From an uncultured Clostridium sp. (GTDB lineage Bacteria; Bacillota; Clostridia; Peptostreptococcales; Peptostreptococcaceae): a stretch of 39,439 nt of DNA. The notes beneath the pieces were generated by a model. That model searched no databases, was not told the DNA's origin, and was given only the letters and a program-made list of their open reading frames with translations. Location: NCBI GenBank assembly GCA_900557165.1, contig USRS01000009.1, forward strand, positions 1 to 39,439, given 5' to 3'. The first letter of the stretch is position 1; every line of letters begins with the position of its first letter. Both the position numbers and the translations under genes were made by a program. Shown here piece after piece: positions 17,764-25,695 of the stretch.

Positions 17764-18549
17764 ATGACAGCTATAAGAACTGAGAATTTAAATATTTCCT
17801 ATGGAAATTTAGATATAGTAAAAGATTTAAATATAAACATACCAAAAGGAAAAATAACTACTATAATAGGTGCTAATGGTTGTGGTAAATCTACAATTTT
17901 AAAGACTATTGCAAGAATTATAACACCTAAAAGTGGTGACATATATATAAATGAAACAAATATAAAAGAACAATCATCAAAAGATTTAGCTAAAACCATG
18001 GCAGTATTACCTCAAAGTCCACAAGCACCGAAAGGGCTTACTGTAGAAGAGTTAATAGCTTACGGAAGATTTCCTCATCAAAAAGGTTTTGGAAAATTAA
18101 AAAAAGATGATGAAGATATCATAACTTGGGCTTTAGAAGTTACAGGAATAAAAGAATTTAGACATAGACCAATAGAAGCATTATCTGGAGGACAACGTCA
18201 AAGAGCTTGGATAGCTATGGCACTAGCTCAACAAACTGATATATTAGTTTTAGATGAGCCTACAACTTATTTAGATTTAGCTCATCAATTGGAAGTATTA
18301 AACTTACTACAAGAATTAAATGAAAAACACAATACAACAATAGTTATGGTTATACATGAATTAAATAATGCAGCAAGATTTGCTCATCATATGATAGGAA
18401 TCAAAAAAGGTAAAATAGCTTGTGAAGGTAGTGCTTATGAAGTTATGACAAAAGAAAACCTTAAAGAATTGTTTAATATAGATGCAGAGATTGTACAAGA
18501 TCCTAGATCTAAAAAACCAGTATGCATAACTTATGATATGGTAGGTTAG
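17764..18549 (+). CDS. FecE/FhuC-type ABC transporter ATPase
   Basis: The 261-residue ATPase has Walker A GANGCGKST (about 37-45), Q-loop AVLPQSP, signature LSGGQRQRAW, Walker B DILVLDEPTTYLD and the switch histidine in VMVIHELN. It energises the two permeases encoded immediately upstream. AGAAGGAG precedes the ATG. Its stop is 8 bp before the MATE gene, which is therefore part of the same transcript. Confidence 0.95.
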   Translation: MTAIRTENLNISYGNLDIVKDLNINIPKGKITTIIGANGCGKSTILKTIARIITPKSGDIYINETNIKEQSSKDLAKTMAVLPQSPQAPKGLTVEELIAYGRFPHQKGFGKLKKDDEDIITWALEVTGIKEFRHRPIEALSGGQRQRAWIAMALAQQTDILVLDEPTTYLDLAHQLEVLNLLQELNEKHNTTIVMVIHELNNAARFAHHMIGIKKGKIACEGSAYEVMTKENLKELFNIDAEIVQDPRSKKPVCITYDMVG

Positions 18550-18557
18550 GAGTATAA

Positions 18558-19919
18558 ATGGAAAATCAAGAAGCATTAAGAGATGAAAGTATAAGTAAAT
18601 TAATATGGAAGTATTCAGTACCAGCAATACTTGCCATGATGGTTACTTCTATATACAATACAGTGGATAGAGCCTTTATAGGTTCTATGGAAAATGTGGG
18701 AGCACTTGCCATATCTGGACTAGGTATAACGATGCCGCTTTTCACCATACTTGGAGCCTTTTGTGTAGCCATAGGGGTTGGTGGAAGTACTAATTTATCT
18801 ATTAAATTAGGTGAAGGAAATAAAGAAGAAGCAGAAAAAGTAATGGGAACTACTGTAGCGCTAGAATTAGTAGTGGGAATAATTATGGTATTAATCGGAA
18901 TATTTTTCTTAGATGAAATACTTTATTTATTTGGTGCTAGTGAAAATACCATAACTTATGCAAGAGATTATATGAGTGTAATATTTGCAGGAGCGTGGTT
19001 TAATTTACCTGGATATGCTCTTAATTGCTGTATAAGAGGTGAAGGAAATCCTAAATTTGCAGCTAAAATGATGATAATTTCTTGTATATTAAATTTAATA
19101 TTAGACCCAATATTTATATTTGGATTTAATATGGGGATAAAAGGAGCTGCCGTAGGTACAGTAATATGTCAATTATTTATATGTGCATGGTCAACTTATT
19201 ATTTTACTTTAGGAAAATCTAATTTAAAATTAAGATTAAAATATATAAGGCTAAATAAAAAACTATTAAAATTAATTATTGCCATAGCTCTAACACCACT
19301 ATTCATGGAGTTGGCAGCAGGATCCATACATTTAGTTACGAATAAAGTATTAAAATCATATGGTGGAGATTTATCTATTGGAGCTATGACTACAGTGACG
19401 TCCATATCGCTTATGTTTTTAATGCCTATATTTGGATTAAGCCAAGGAATGCAGACTATAATTGCTTATAATCATGGGGCAAAACAACATAAAAGAGCGA
19501 GAAAAACTTTATTCCTTGGAATTATTTATGGAACAATAGTATTATTTATAGCATTTATGTTAGTTCAATTATTCCCAAAACTATTTGTTGGCATATTTAC
19601 AAAAGATAAGACTTTAATGAATATGGCAGTTGAAGGAATAAGAATAAACTTACTTACATTGCCTATAGTAGGTATATCAGTACTTGGAGCAGTTTACTTC
19701 CAATCAGTGGGAGAAGCTAAAAAATCAATGTTTTTAAGTTTACTTAGACAAGTTATAATACTAATTCCAGTAATACTAATTGTTCCCAAAATTTATGGGC
19801 TAAAGGGAGTTTGGGCATCTCAGCCTATAGCTGATTTTTTAGCCATGTTTATAGTAGGATTATTCTTATATAAAGAATTTAAAAAAGACAAGATAGAAGA
19901 AAAAGAATTATCGGCATAA
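18558..19919 (+). CDS. MATE family efflux transporter at the end of the siderophore operon
   Basis: The 453-residue protein has 12 predicted membrane segments in two homologous halves. Typical DinF/NorM-like motifs include SIYNTVDRAFIGSM near residue 32, GAFCVAIGVGGSTN, YALNCCIRGEGNPKFA and, in the second half, FGLSQGMQTIIAYNHGA. MATE proteins export organic cations or drugs using Na+ or H+. Its place 8 bp after the ABC ATPase suggests export of the siderophore itself, removal of deferrated ligand, or protection from a toxic imported compound. This is inference from the operon. Confidence 0.9.
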   Translation: MENQEALRDESISKLIWKYSVPAILAMMVTSIYNTVDRAFIGSMENVGALAISGLGITMPLFTILGAFCVAIGVGGSTNLSIKLGEGNKEEAEKVMGTTVALELVVGIIMVLIGIFFLDEILYLFGASENTITYARDYMSVIFAGAWFNLPGYALNCCIRGEGNPKFAAKMMIISCILNLILDPIFIFGFNMGIKGAAVGTVICQLFICAWSTYYFTLGKSNLKLRLKYIRLNKKLLKLIIAIALTPLFMELAAGSIHLVTNKVLKSYGGDLSIGAMTTVTSISLMFLMPIFGLSQGMQTIIAYNHGAKQHKRARKTLFLGIIYGTIVLFIAFMLVQLFPKLFVGIFTKDKTLMNMAVEGIRINLLTLPIVGISVLGAVYFQSVGEAKKSMFLSLLRQVIILIPVILIVPKIYGLKGVWASQPIADFLAMFIVGLFLYKEFKKDKIEEKELSA

Positions 19920-19922
19920 AAT

Positions 19923-19953
19923 AAAGGAAGTTGAATTCATTCAGCTTCCTTTA
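19923..19953. terminator. Bidirectional terminator between MATE gene and the reverse-strand small gene
   Basis: AAAGGAAG (19923-19930) pairs with CTTCCTTT (19945-19952), extended inward by TGAA/TCA. A/T runs on both sides let it serve the convergent genes at 18558 (+) and 19958 (-). Confidence 0.8.
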
Positions 19954-19957
19954 TTGT

Positions 19958-20185
19958 TTATATAATACTAAATGTATATCTTACTTTTCGTGGCAAATCA
20001 AATACATATTCTACAGAACCATCGGAAAAAGTATTTTTTTCAAATTTGGGAAGTTCTCTACCGATCCACTCAGAAATAGTTTTTTCTATATTATCTGTTT
20101 CAACTTCGCGAAAAAAATTATTATCAAAAATATACACTCCTGCACAAGGATTATATATTTCTCTAGATACTTCGTATTTTTTCAT
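19958..20185 (-). CDS. Small unknown protein, 75 residues
   Basis: Not recognised. A very good ribosome site (AAAAGGAGGT, 5-9 bp before the start) and the convergent terminator argue it is a real gene rather than a shadow; the opposite-strand frame across this stretch has no comparable signals. The protein is soluble and mixed in charge, with YNPCAGVYIFDNN in the N-terminal third and SDGSVEYVFDLPRKVRYTF at the end, suggesting a small beta-rich fold. It is one of only three reverse-strand genes here, the others being brnQ and its leader peptide. Confidence 0.65.
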   Translation of the reverse strand: MKKYEVSREIYNPCAGVYIFDNNFFREVETDNIEKTISEWIGRELPKFEKNTFSDGSVEYVFDLPRKVRYTFSII

Positions 20186-20354
20186 ATTTACCTCCTTTTA
20201 TATATTAACGTTCTGTTAACTTATTTATTCGATATTATAGTTGTTTTTCCTTGTAAAAATAAAAGATTATTAGTAAAAAGTAGGAGAATTTAATGGTGAT
20301 TTATTTAAATAATAAACATATTTTAATTATAAATTTGTTATAAAATAGTAAAAA

Positions 20355-20389
20355 ATAGTATACTGTATAAAAAAAATATGATATACTAT
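20355..20389. promoter_or_regulatory. Inverted repeat at the presumed promoter of the surface nucleotidase
   Basis: ATAGTATA (20355-20362) and TATACTAT (20382-20389) are perfect inverted arms 19 bp apart. The right arm contains a possible -10 (TATACT, 20382-20387), but no good -35 is visible at 17 bp. The arrangement suggests a repressor or activator site. The rest of 20186-20473 shows nothing else I can name. Confidence 0.4.
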
Positions 20390-20473
20390 GGATGAAAACA
20401 CGAACGATAGAATAAAAATAAATACATTATTTCGTGGAAAAATGAATTATTTAAGTGTGAGGGAGACAATACA

Positions 20474-22819
20474 GTGATAAAAAGAAATGGACAACGTATA
20501 GCAGCAATTGCTATGGCAGTAGCAATAATGGGCCAAAGTATACAACCTATATTTGCAATGGAAAAAGAAGAAATACCTTCTAAATCAGAAATTGTAGAAA
20601 CTATGGAGAAGTCGGAAGATGTAGCAGAAAGTGAAACAGTTGAAGATAAATCTAGTACAACTATAGATTTTAAGGTAATTGCAATAAGTGATTTACATGC
20701 AAATTTAATGAATTATGATTATTACACAGGTTCAACATCAAAAAATTCAGGTTTAGTAAAAGCAGCAACTGTTATAAAAGAGCAAAAAGCTTTAGCTAAT
20801 AAATCTGAAAAATCAAAAGTTGACAATGTCCTTTTAGTCGATAATGGAGATACAATACAAGGAACACCACTTGCAAACTTATATGCAGTTAAGAATCCTG
20901 TTAAAGAAGGAGAACAATATCCTGTTTATAAAGCTTTAGAATCTTTAGGATTTGATATGACTACTATAGGTAACCATGAGGTAAACTATGGTATGGATTA
21001 CATAAAACAAATAGTAAGAGCAAACTCAACTATGGGAATGGTATGTGCTAATATAAGAGATTCAAAAAGTGGAGATTTAGTATTTGATCCATATAAAATA
21101 ATAGAAGAAACAGTTGTGGATTCTAATGGTGAAGAAAGAAAATTAAAAATAGGTATTACAGGAGTAGTTCCAACTCAAATATTAAATTGGGATAAATTAA
21201 TATTAAATGATGAAATATTAGTAGATGAAATGGATGAAAGTGTAAAAAAATACACTGATATAATGAAAAACCAAGAAGGTGCTGACATTGTAGTTGTTTT
21301 AGCTCATACTGGATATGGTGAAGAAACTACCGATGTAAAAGGCGCTGAAAATGCAGGATATGCTATATCAATGATAAATGGTGTAGACGTTGTAGTTGGT
21401 GGACATGTTCATAGAAGTGCTAAACATCTTGTTAAAAAAGCAAATGGAGATGTCGTTCAATATGTTCAACCATTAAATAATGGTAAAGAAGTTGGTGTAG
21501 TAGATCTTAAAATAGATGTAATTGAAGAAGATAATAATGTAAAATATGTAATAAATGATAATGAAACTAAAGTGAATAATTTATCAGTAGCTAACAAAGA
21601 AAATGATGTTGAAACTGAAAATGTAGTTAAAAAATATCATGAAGCAACAGATGCTTATGTTAATGAAAAATCAGGAGAAATAACTAAAGATATAAATAGT
21701 TTCTTCTCTTTAGTAGCTGATAATTCATCTATGCAAATAATATCAGATGCACAAAAAAATTATGTTAAAAAATTAATTGATAATAATGATCCAGCATTAG
21801 AAAAATATAAAAACTTACCAGTATTATCTGCATCAGCTCCTTTTAAAGCAGGAAGCAGTGCAGAAAACTATGTAGATGTAAAAGCAGGTGGACTTGCAAT
21901 AAGAGATCTATCAAATTTATATAAATTTGATAATACAGTAGCTGTTATAAAATTAAATGGTTCAGATATAAAAGAGTGGTTAGAGTTTAGCTCAAATATG
22001 TACAATACTATAGATCCTAATTCTACAGAAGATCAAGATTTAATAAATCGTGATTTCCCTACATTTAACTATGATGTTATAGATGGAATAGAGTATGAAG
22101 TAGATGTTACAAAAGAACCAAAGTATGACAAAACAGGAAAAGTTATAAATGAAAATACTTCAAGAATATATAATTTAACTTATAATGGAAAACCTCTAGA
22201 TTTAGAACAGGAATTTTTAGTTGCAACTAATAACTATAGAGCTGGTGGAAACTCATTCCCATGGCAAGGTAGACAAGAAATAGTATACAACTCTACAGAT
22301 GAAACTAGAGATGTATTAAAAAATTATATAGAAGAAGCAGGAAAATATGAACCAACAGTTGATAATAACTGGAAGTTCAAATCAGTAGATTTAAAAGGGA
22401 AAGTATTCTTTACATCTCATGAAAAAGGAATAAATTATTTAGAAGATTACCCTGCAATATCAACAGAAAAAGAAGTTGCGGGAACTGGATTATACAAATA
22501 TTACTATGATTTATCTTATGAAGAAACACCAGAGATGCCAGAAGAGCCAGGAGACTCTAATGATAAAGAAGATATAGAAAAGCCGGAAACACCAGAAGAG
22601 CCAGGAGACTCTAATGATAAAGAAGACTTAGAAAAGCCGGAGATGCCAGAAAAACCAGGTGATTCTAATGATAAAGAAGACATAGAAAAACCAGAAATAC
22701 CAGGAAATTCGGATAATAATAATTCTACTCCTCAAACAGGAGATGCAAGTATATTAGGATATGCTGGTATGGCTATAGTTGCAGCAGGTGGTCTATTTGT
22801 TGCAAGAAAAAGAAAATAA
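20474..22819 (+). CDS. Cell-wall-anchored bifunctional metallophosphatase/5'-nucleotidase
   Basis: The 781-residue surface enzyme starts at GTG 20474, with GAGGGAG 8 bp upstream. Residues 1-30 are a signal peptide (IAAIAMAVAIMGQSIQPIFA). The metallophosphatase core has AISDLHANLM, NGDTIQGTPL, IGNHEVNYG, VVLAHTGYG and VVGGHVHRSA, which supply the two-metal ligands. The 5'-nucleotidase C-terminal domain includes ATNNYRAGGNSFPW, the substrate-stacking region. Three 18-residue repeats rich in Pro and Asp/Glu follow, then a sortase signal: TPQTGDAS, a hydrophobic span, and RKRK. Such enzymes hydrolyse 2',3'-cyclic and 3'- or 5'-nucleotides outside the cell to release nucleosides. This fits the nucleoside phosphorylase and NupC-type transporter elsewhere in the window. 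Confidence 0.92.
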   Translation: MIKRNGQRIAAIAMAVAIMGQSIQPIFAMEKEEIPSKSEIVETMEKSEDVAESETVEDKSSTTIDFKVIAISDLHANLMNYDYYTGSTSKNSGLVKAATVIKEQKALANKSEKSKVDNVLLVDNGDTIQGTPLANLYAVKNPVKEGEQYPVYKALESLGFDMTTIGNHEVNYGMDYIKQIVRANSTMGMVCANIRDSKSGDLVFDPYKIIEETVVDSNGEERKLKIGITGVVPTQILNWDKLILNDEILVDEMDESVKKYTDIMKNQEGADIVVVLAHTGYGEETTDVKGAENAGYAISMINGVDVVVGGHVHRSAKHLVKKANGDVVQYVQPLNNGKEVGVVDLKIDVIEEDNNVKYVINDNETKVNNLSVANKENDVETENVVKKYHEATDAYVNEKSGEITKDINSFFSLVADNSSMQIISDAQKNYVKKLIDNNDPALEKYKNLPVLSASAPFKAGSSAENYVDVKAGGLAIRDLSNLYKFDNTVAVIKLNGSDIKEWLEFSSNMYNTIDPNSTEDQDLINRDFPTFNYDVIDGIEYEVDVTKEPKYDKTGKVINENTSRIYNLTYNGKPLDLEQEFLVATNNYRAGGNSFPWQGRQEIVYNSTDETRDVLKNYIEEAGKYEPTVDNNWKFKSVDLKGKVFFTSHEKGINYLEDYPAISTEKEVAGTGLYKYYYDLSYEETPEMPEEPGDSNDKEDIEKPETPEEPGDSNDKEDLEKPEMPEKPGDSNDKEDIEKPEIPGNSDNNNSTPQTGDASILGYAGMAIVAAGGLFVARKRK
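22538..22699 (+). repeat. Three tandem 54-bp repeats in the wall-spanning region
   Basis: Units start at 22538, 22592 and 22646, each coding 18 residues of the type PEEPGDSNDKEDIEKPE. Copies one and two are nearly identical in DNA. Copy three has drifted (for example ccaggtgattct against ccaggagactct). The number of units is likely to vary between strains by slippage. Confidence 0.9.
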
Positions 22820-22830
22820 TTAGTTAAAAT

Positions 22831-22864
22831 AAACTCCCTAAGATAAAATTAGGGAGTTTTTGTT
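22831..22864 (+). terminator. Terminator after the surface nucleotidase
   Basis: AAACTCCCTAA (22831-22841) pairs with TTAGGGAGTTT (22849-22859), followed by T residues. Confidence 0.92.
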
Positions 22865-22907
22865 TTTAATGATATAATAATTAACATAAAAAATTTTGGA
22901 GGTTATT

Positions 22908-23143
22908 ATGGATTTTGTTGCTATAGATCTTGAAACAGCCAATGAAAAAAGATCATCAGCCGCTGCTAATATTCTTATAAATATAGCTAAAGAATTGAAT
23001 TTAGATAAAATAGAAGATATATCAAAAATTATAGGATTTAAATGAGCAATAAACTTAAAACAGCATTAAATTATATAAATCAAGGTCAAGATTTAATAAT
23101 AATTGATGAAGAAAAATTAGAAGAAATTTTAAAAGGAAAATAG
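22908..23143 (+). pseudogene. Collapsed 3'-5' exonuclease-BRCT gene (internal deletion)
   Basis: A strong TGGAGG site precedes ATG 22908. The first short frame (45 residues, ending at 23045) opens with DFVAIDLETANEKRSSA, the Exo I motif of DnaQ-like exonucleases, then jumps directly to NILINIAKELNLDKIEDISK, which resembles the segment after Exo III. A second 33-residue frame starts at 23042 (ATGA overlap) and reads KLKTALNYINQGQDLIIIDEEK, like the last helix and strand of a BRCT domain. The family has about 300 residues, so most of the nuclease core and much of the BRCT domain are gone. I read it as a deletion remnant. Two coupled small proteins are possible but less likely. Confidence 0.65.
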
Positions 23144-23172
23144 TTAACCATGAATACTATTTTAAATAAATA

Positions 23173-23203
23173 TTGACTCTATACTTACAATAGACTTTAT
23201 AAT
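23173..23203 (+). promoter_or_regulatory. MerR-type promoter-operator (19-bp spacer) of the MATE gene
   Basis: TTGACT (23173-23178) and TATAAT (23198-23203) are 19 bp apart. Between them lies a dyad, ACTCTAT (23176-23182) and ATAGACT (23190-23196), with 6 of 7 paired positions. Overlong 19-20 bp spacers with a central dyad are the hallmark of promoters activated by MerR-family regulators. A MerR gene stands just downstream of the MATE gene. Confidence 0.75.
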
Positions 23204-23233
23204 ATATCGTAGTATTATAATAGGAGGTATAAA

Positions 23234-24571
23234 ATGGTTACAGAATTTTTAAGTTATGCTATACCTTCATCTCTTGCAAACTTTATTTCATCATTATATA
23301 CAGTTATAGATGGAATATTTGTTGGTCAAGGTGTTGGAGATTCAGCATTGGCTGCAGTAAATATAGTACTTCCTTTTACTGTTGTATTATTTGGTATTGC
23401 AAATATGTTAGCAGTAGGTGGAGGAGCATTAGTATCAAAAAATGTTGGTGCTAATAATATAGATAAAGCAGTAAATATATTTAGACAAGTAATGAAATTA
23501 TTATTAATTATATGCATATCTACAACGATAGTTTGTGTAATATTCCCAGAGCAAATAGTAAGAATGCTTGGAGCAACAGATAATTTAGCTCCAATGGCAA
23601 AAGAATATTTGAGATATTATGCAATATTTTGTACGCCTAACTTAGTAGGGATAGTATTAAATTCATTTGTAAGAAATGATAATAGACCAAAACTTGCAAT
23701 GATATCAACTATATCAGGTGCAATAACTAATATAGTTCTTGATTATGTATTTATATTCCCTCTAGGAATGGGAATAAAAGGAGCTGCCATAGCAACTGGT
23801 CTTGGACAAATAGTTACAGTTTCAATACTTCTTCCTCATTTCATAAGAAAAAGAGGCGTATTAAGTTTTGGAAAAGTATCAATGGATAAAAATATTGTAA
23901 AAGAAGTAACGAATATAGGATTCCCATCTTTCTTAGGACAATTAAGTTTCTCTATAATAGTATTTTTACACAACAAAGCCTTATCAGCTTATATGGGAGA
24001 AATAGGAATATCTACTTATAGTATAATAAACTATGTAACAACAAATATTTATATGGTATTACTTGGTTTAACTTTTGGAGCACAACCACTTATAAGTTAC
24101 AACTTTGGAAGAAGAGATAAAGAAAAAATGTTAGGATTCTATAAAGTTAATGTAATATCATCTTTAGTAGTTAGTATAAGTGCAGCTGCCATATGTCACA
24201 TATTTGGTACTTATATAGTTGGAATATTTACAACAGATCCAAAGGTGGCACAGCTTGGCTATAATGGATTAAAAATAGCTTGTTTAGCTTATATAATAGG
24301 AAGTGTAAACTTAGATACTTTAGTTTATTATCAAGCAGTAGAAATACCTAAGTTTTCAAATTTAATAAGTATATTTAGGTCAATGATATTTTTACCTATA
24401 TGCTTATTTGTACTGCCAAAAATATTTGGATTAAATGGAATATGGGCAAGTGTATTAACATCAGAAAGTATTACATTTGTAGTGATGTTTATAATTGCAA
24501 ATGTTAAGAAATATACAGATATAGTTTTGAATAAAGAAGAATTACTAGAAGAAAAAGTATCTGCTTTATAA
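23234..24571 (+). CDS. MATE family multidrug efflux transporter
   Basis: The 445-residue protein has 12 membrane segments. MATE features include SLYTVIDGIFVGQGVGDSALAAVNIVLPF, the cation-site region VGGGALVSKNVGANN, NSFVRNDNRPKLAM, and the second-half LGLTFGAQPLISYNFGRRDKEKM. AGGAGGT 6 bp upstream fixes the ATG. The N-terminus is slightly shorter than many relatives but begins just before the first helix. It is not closely alike the MATE protein at 18558. The MerR-type promoter implies induction by a small, probably toxic, compound that the pump removes. Confidence 0.92.
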   Translation: MVTEFLSYAIPSSLANFISSLYTVIDGIFVGQGVGDSALAAVNIVLPFTVVLFGIANMLAVGGGALVSKNVGANNIDKAVNIFRQVMKLLLIICISTTIVCVIFPEQIVRMLGATDNLAPMAKEYLRYYAIFCTPNLVGIVLNSFVRNDNRPKLAMISTISGAITNIVLDYVFIFPLGMGIKGAAIATGLGQIVTVSILLPHFIRKRGVLSFGKVSMDKNIVKEVTNIGFPSFLGQLSFSIIVFLHNKALSAYMGEIGISTYSIINYVTTNIYMVLLGLTFGAQPLISYNFGRRDKEKMLGFYKVNVISSLVVSISAAAICHIFGTYIVGIFTTDPKVAQLGYNGLKIACLAYIIGSVNLDTLVYYQAVEIPKFSNLISIFRSMIFLPICLFVLPKIFGLNGIWASVLTSESITFVVMFIIANVKKYTDIVLNKEELLEEKVSAL

Positions 24572-24579
24572 ATAAATGG

Positions 24580-24609
24580 GGGCATTAATTTAATATTAAT
24601 GTCCTTTTT
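24580..24609 (+). terminator. Terminator after the MATE gene
   Basis: GGGCATTAAT (24580-24589) pairs with ATTAATGTCC (24595-24604, one G-T pair), followed by TTTTT. Confidence 0.8.
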
Positions 24610-24727
24610 CAATTTTTAACTTATTATCTTGAGCCACGGACGAAGTCGTTAGCGATATGAATGAAGTGAATTTTTATGTTATTAAAATTTGTATTATATT
24701 AAAATTATATGAAGGAGGTGATATATT

Positions 24728-25549
24728 ATGGGAAAATACTTATCTATAGGTCAAATGGGCAAATTAAATAATTTAAGTGTACAGACACTGAGACATTATG
24801 AGAAAGTGGGAATTTTAAAACCTTCTTATATTAATGAAGAAACAGGTTATAGATATTATTCCATGAAAGATTTTAATACAATAGATTTAATTAAACAATG
24901 CAAAGCAATGGGTTTATCATTGGAAGAAATAAAAGAAGTAACCAATAACTACACTTCTTTGGAATCAATTGTTGATATACTGGGAAATCAAAAAAAGATA
25001 ATATCCAATAAAATAAAAGAGTTAGAAAATATAAAAAAGAAAATTGAAAACTTAGAAAGTAAAATAGATTTTTCATTAAATAAAGGTATAGAAGAAATAT
25101 TTATAAAACATAATGAAGAGAGAAAATTTATTCAGTATAATTTTACAGATCGTTTCTCTGATGAATTTGAAATAAACCTTAGAAAAATTTTATTAGAAGT
25201 TGAGAGAAATTATGAAAATGTAAATGCAGAGATAGCTTTTACTATTTCACATGAAGATTTATATAAGTCTAGAAAAGTTGAATGTAAAAATGTAATGATT
25301 AATTTAGGAGAAAATGCAGATTTTGAAGGTGAAAAAATAATTACTATGGTTGAAGGAGATTATTTAACCATGTATTTTGATGATACTTATAGGAATTCAG
25401 GCAAATATTACAATGTTATTATGGGTTATATAGAAAAGAATAATATAAAAACTATTGGTGATTTTAATGAGATATATATAATGACAAGGGTTGGAAATAA
25501 TGGAAGAGAACAATCTCTTGGTCAAATTGAAATATTAATAAGTAAGTAG
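24728..25549 (+). CDS. MerR family transcriptional regulator (BmrR/multidrug-type)
   Basis: The 273-residue protein starts with the MerR DNA-binding domain (YLSIGQMGKLNNLSVQTLRHYEKVGIL, then the wing ETGYRYYS). Next is a long dimerising coiled coil (about 78-118; ENIKKKIENLESKI). A C-terminal ligand-binding domain of about 150 residues resembles the GyrI/BmrR fold (KIITMVEGDYLTMYFDD, IYIMTR). Lack of a Cys-rich metal loop argues for an organic ligand. GGAGGTGAT precedes ATG. It probably controls the MATE promoter at 23173-23203 and perhaps its own gene. Confidence 0.9.
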   Translation: MGKYLSIGQMGKLNNLSVQTLRHYEKVGILKPSYINEETGYRYYSMKDFNTIDLIKQCKAMGLSLEEIKEVTNNYTSLESIVDILGNQKKIISNKIKELENIKKKIENLESKIDFSLNKGIEEIFIKHNEERKFIQYNFTDRFSDEFEINLRKILLEVERNYENVNAEIAFTISHEDLYKSRKVECKNVMINLGENADFEGEKIITMVEGDYLTMYFDDTYRNSGKYYNVIMGYIEKNNIKTIGDFNEIYIMTRVGNNGREQSLGQIEILISK

Positions 25550-25560
25550 TAAAAGAAATT

Positions 25561-25598
25561 AAAGAGCTATATCATTTTATTGGTATAGCTCTTTAATT
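25561..25598. terminator. Terminator after the MerR gene
   Basis: AAAGAGCTATA (25561-25571) pairs with TATAGCTCTTT (25584-25594), followed by AATTTT. It can act in both directions. Confidence 0.85.
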
Positions 25599-25695
25599 TT
25601 CAAAATGTATATTAAATTAATTATGTTATTTAACTTTAATGTATATAATCTATATATAATATAAAAATTAAATATTATATTGGGGAGGTGTTGTT

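Noticed and set aside
19931..20293. Forward frame of 120 codons opposite the small reverse-strand gene
   Set aside because: It runs through the terminator, has no ribosome site, and has Phe/Ile/Tyr-rich shadow composition. The reverse-strand 75-codon gene has far better signals.
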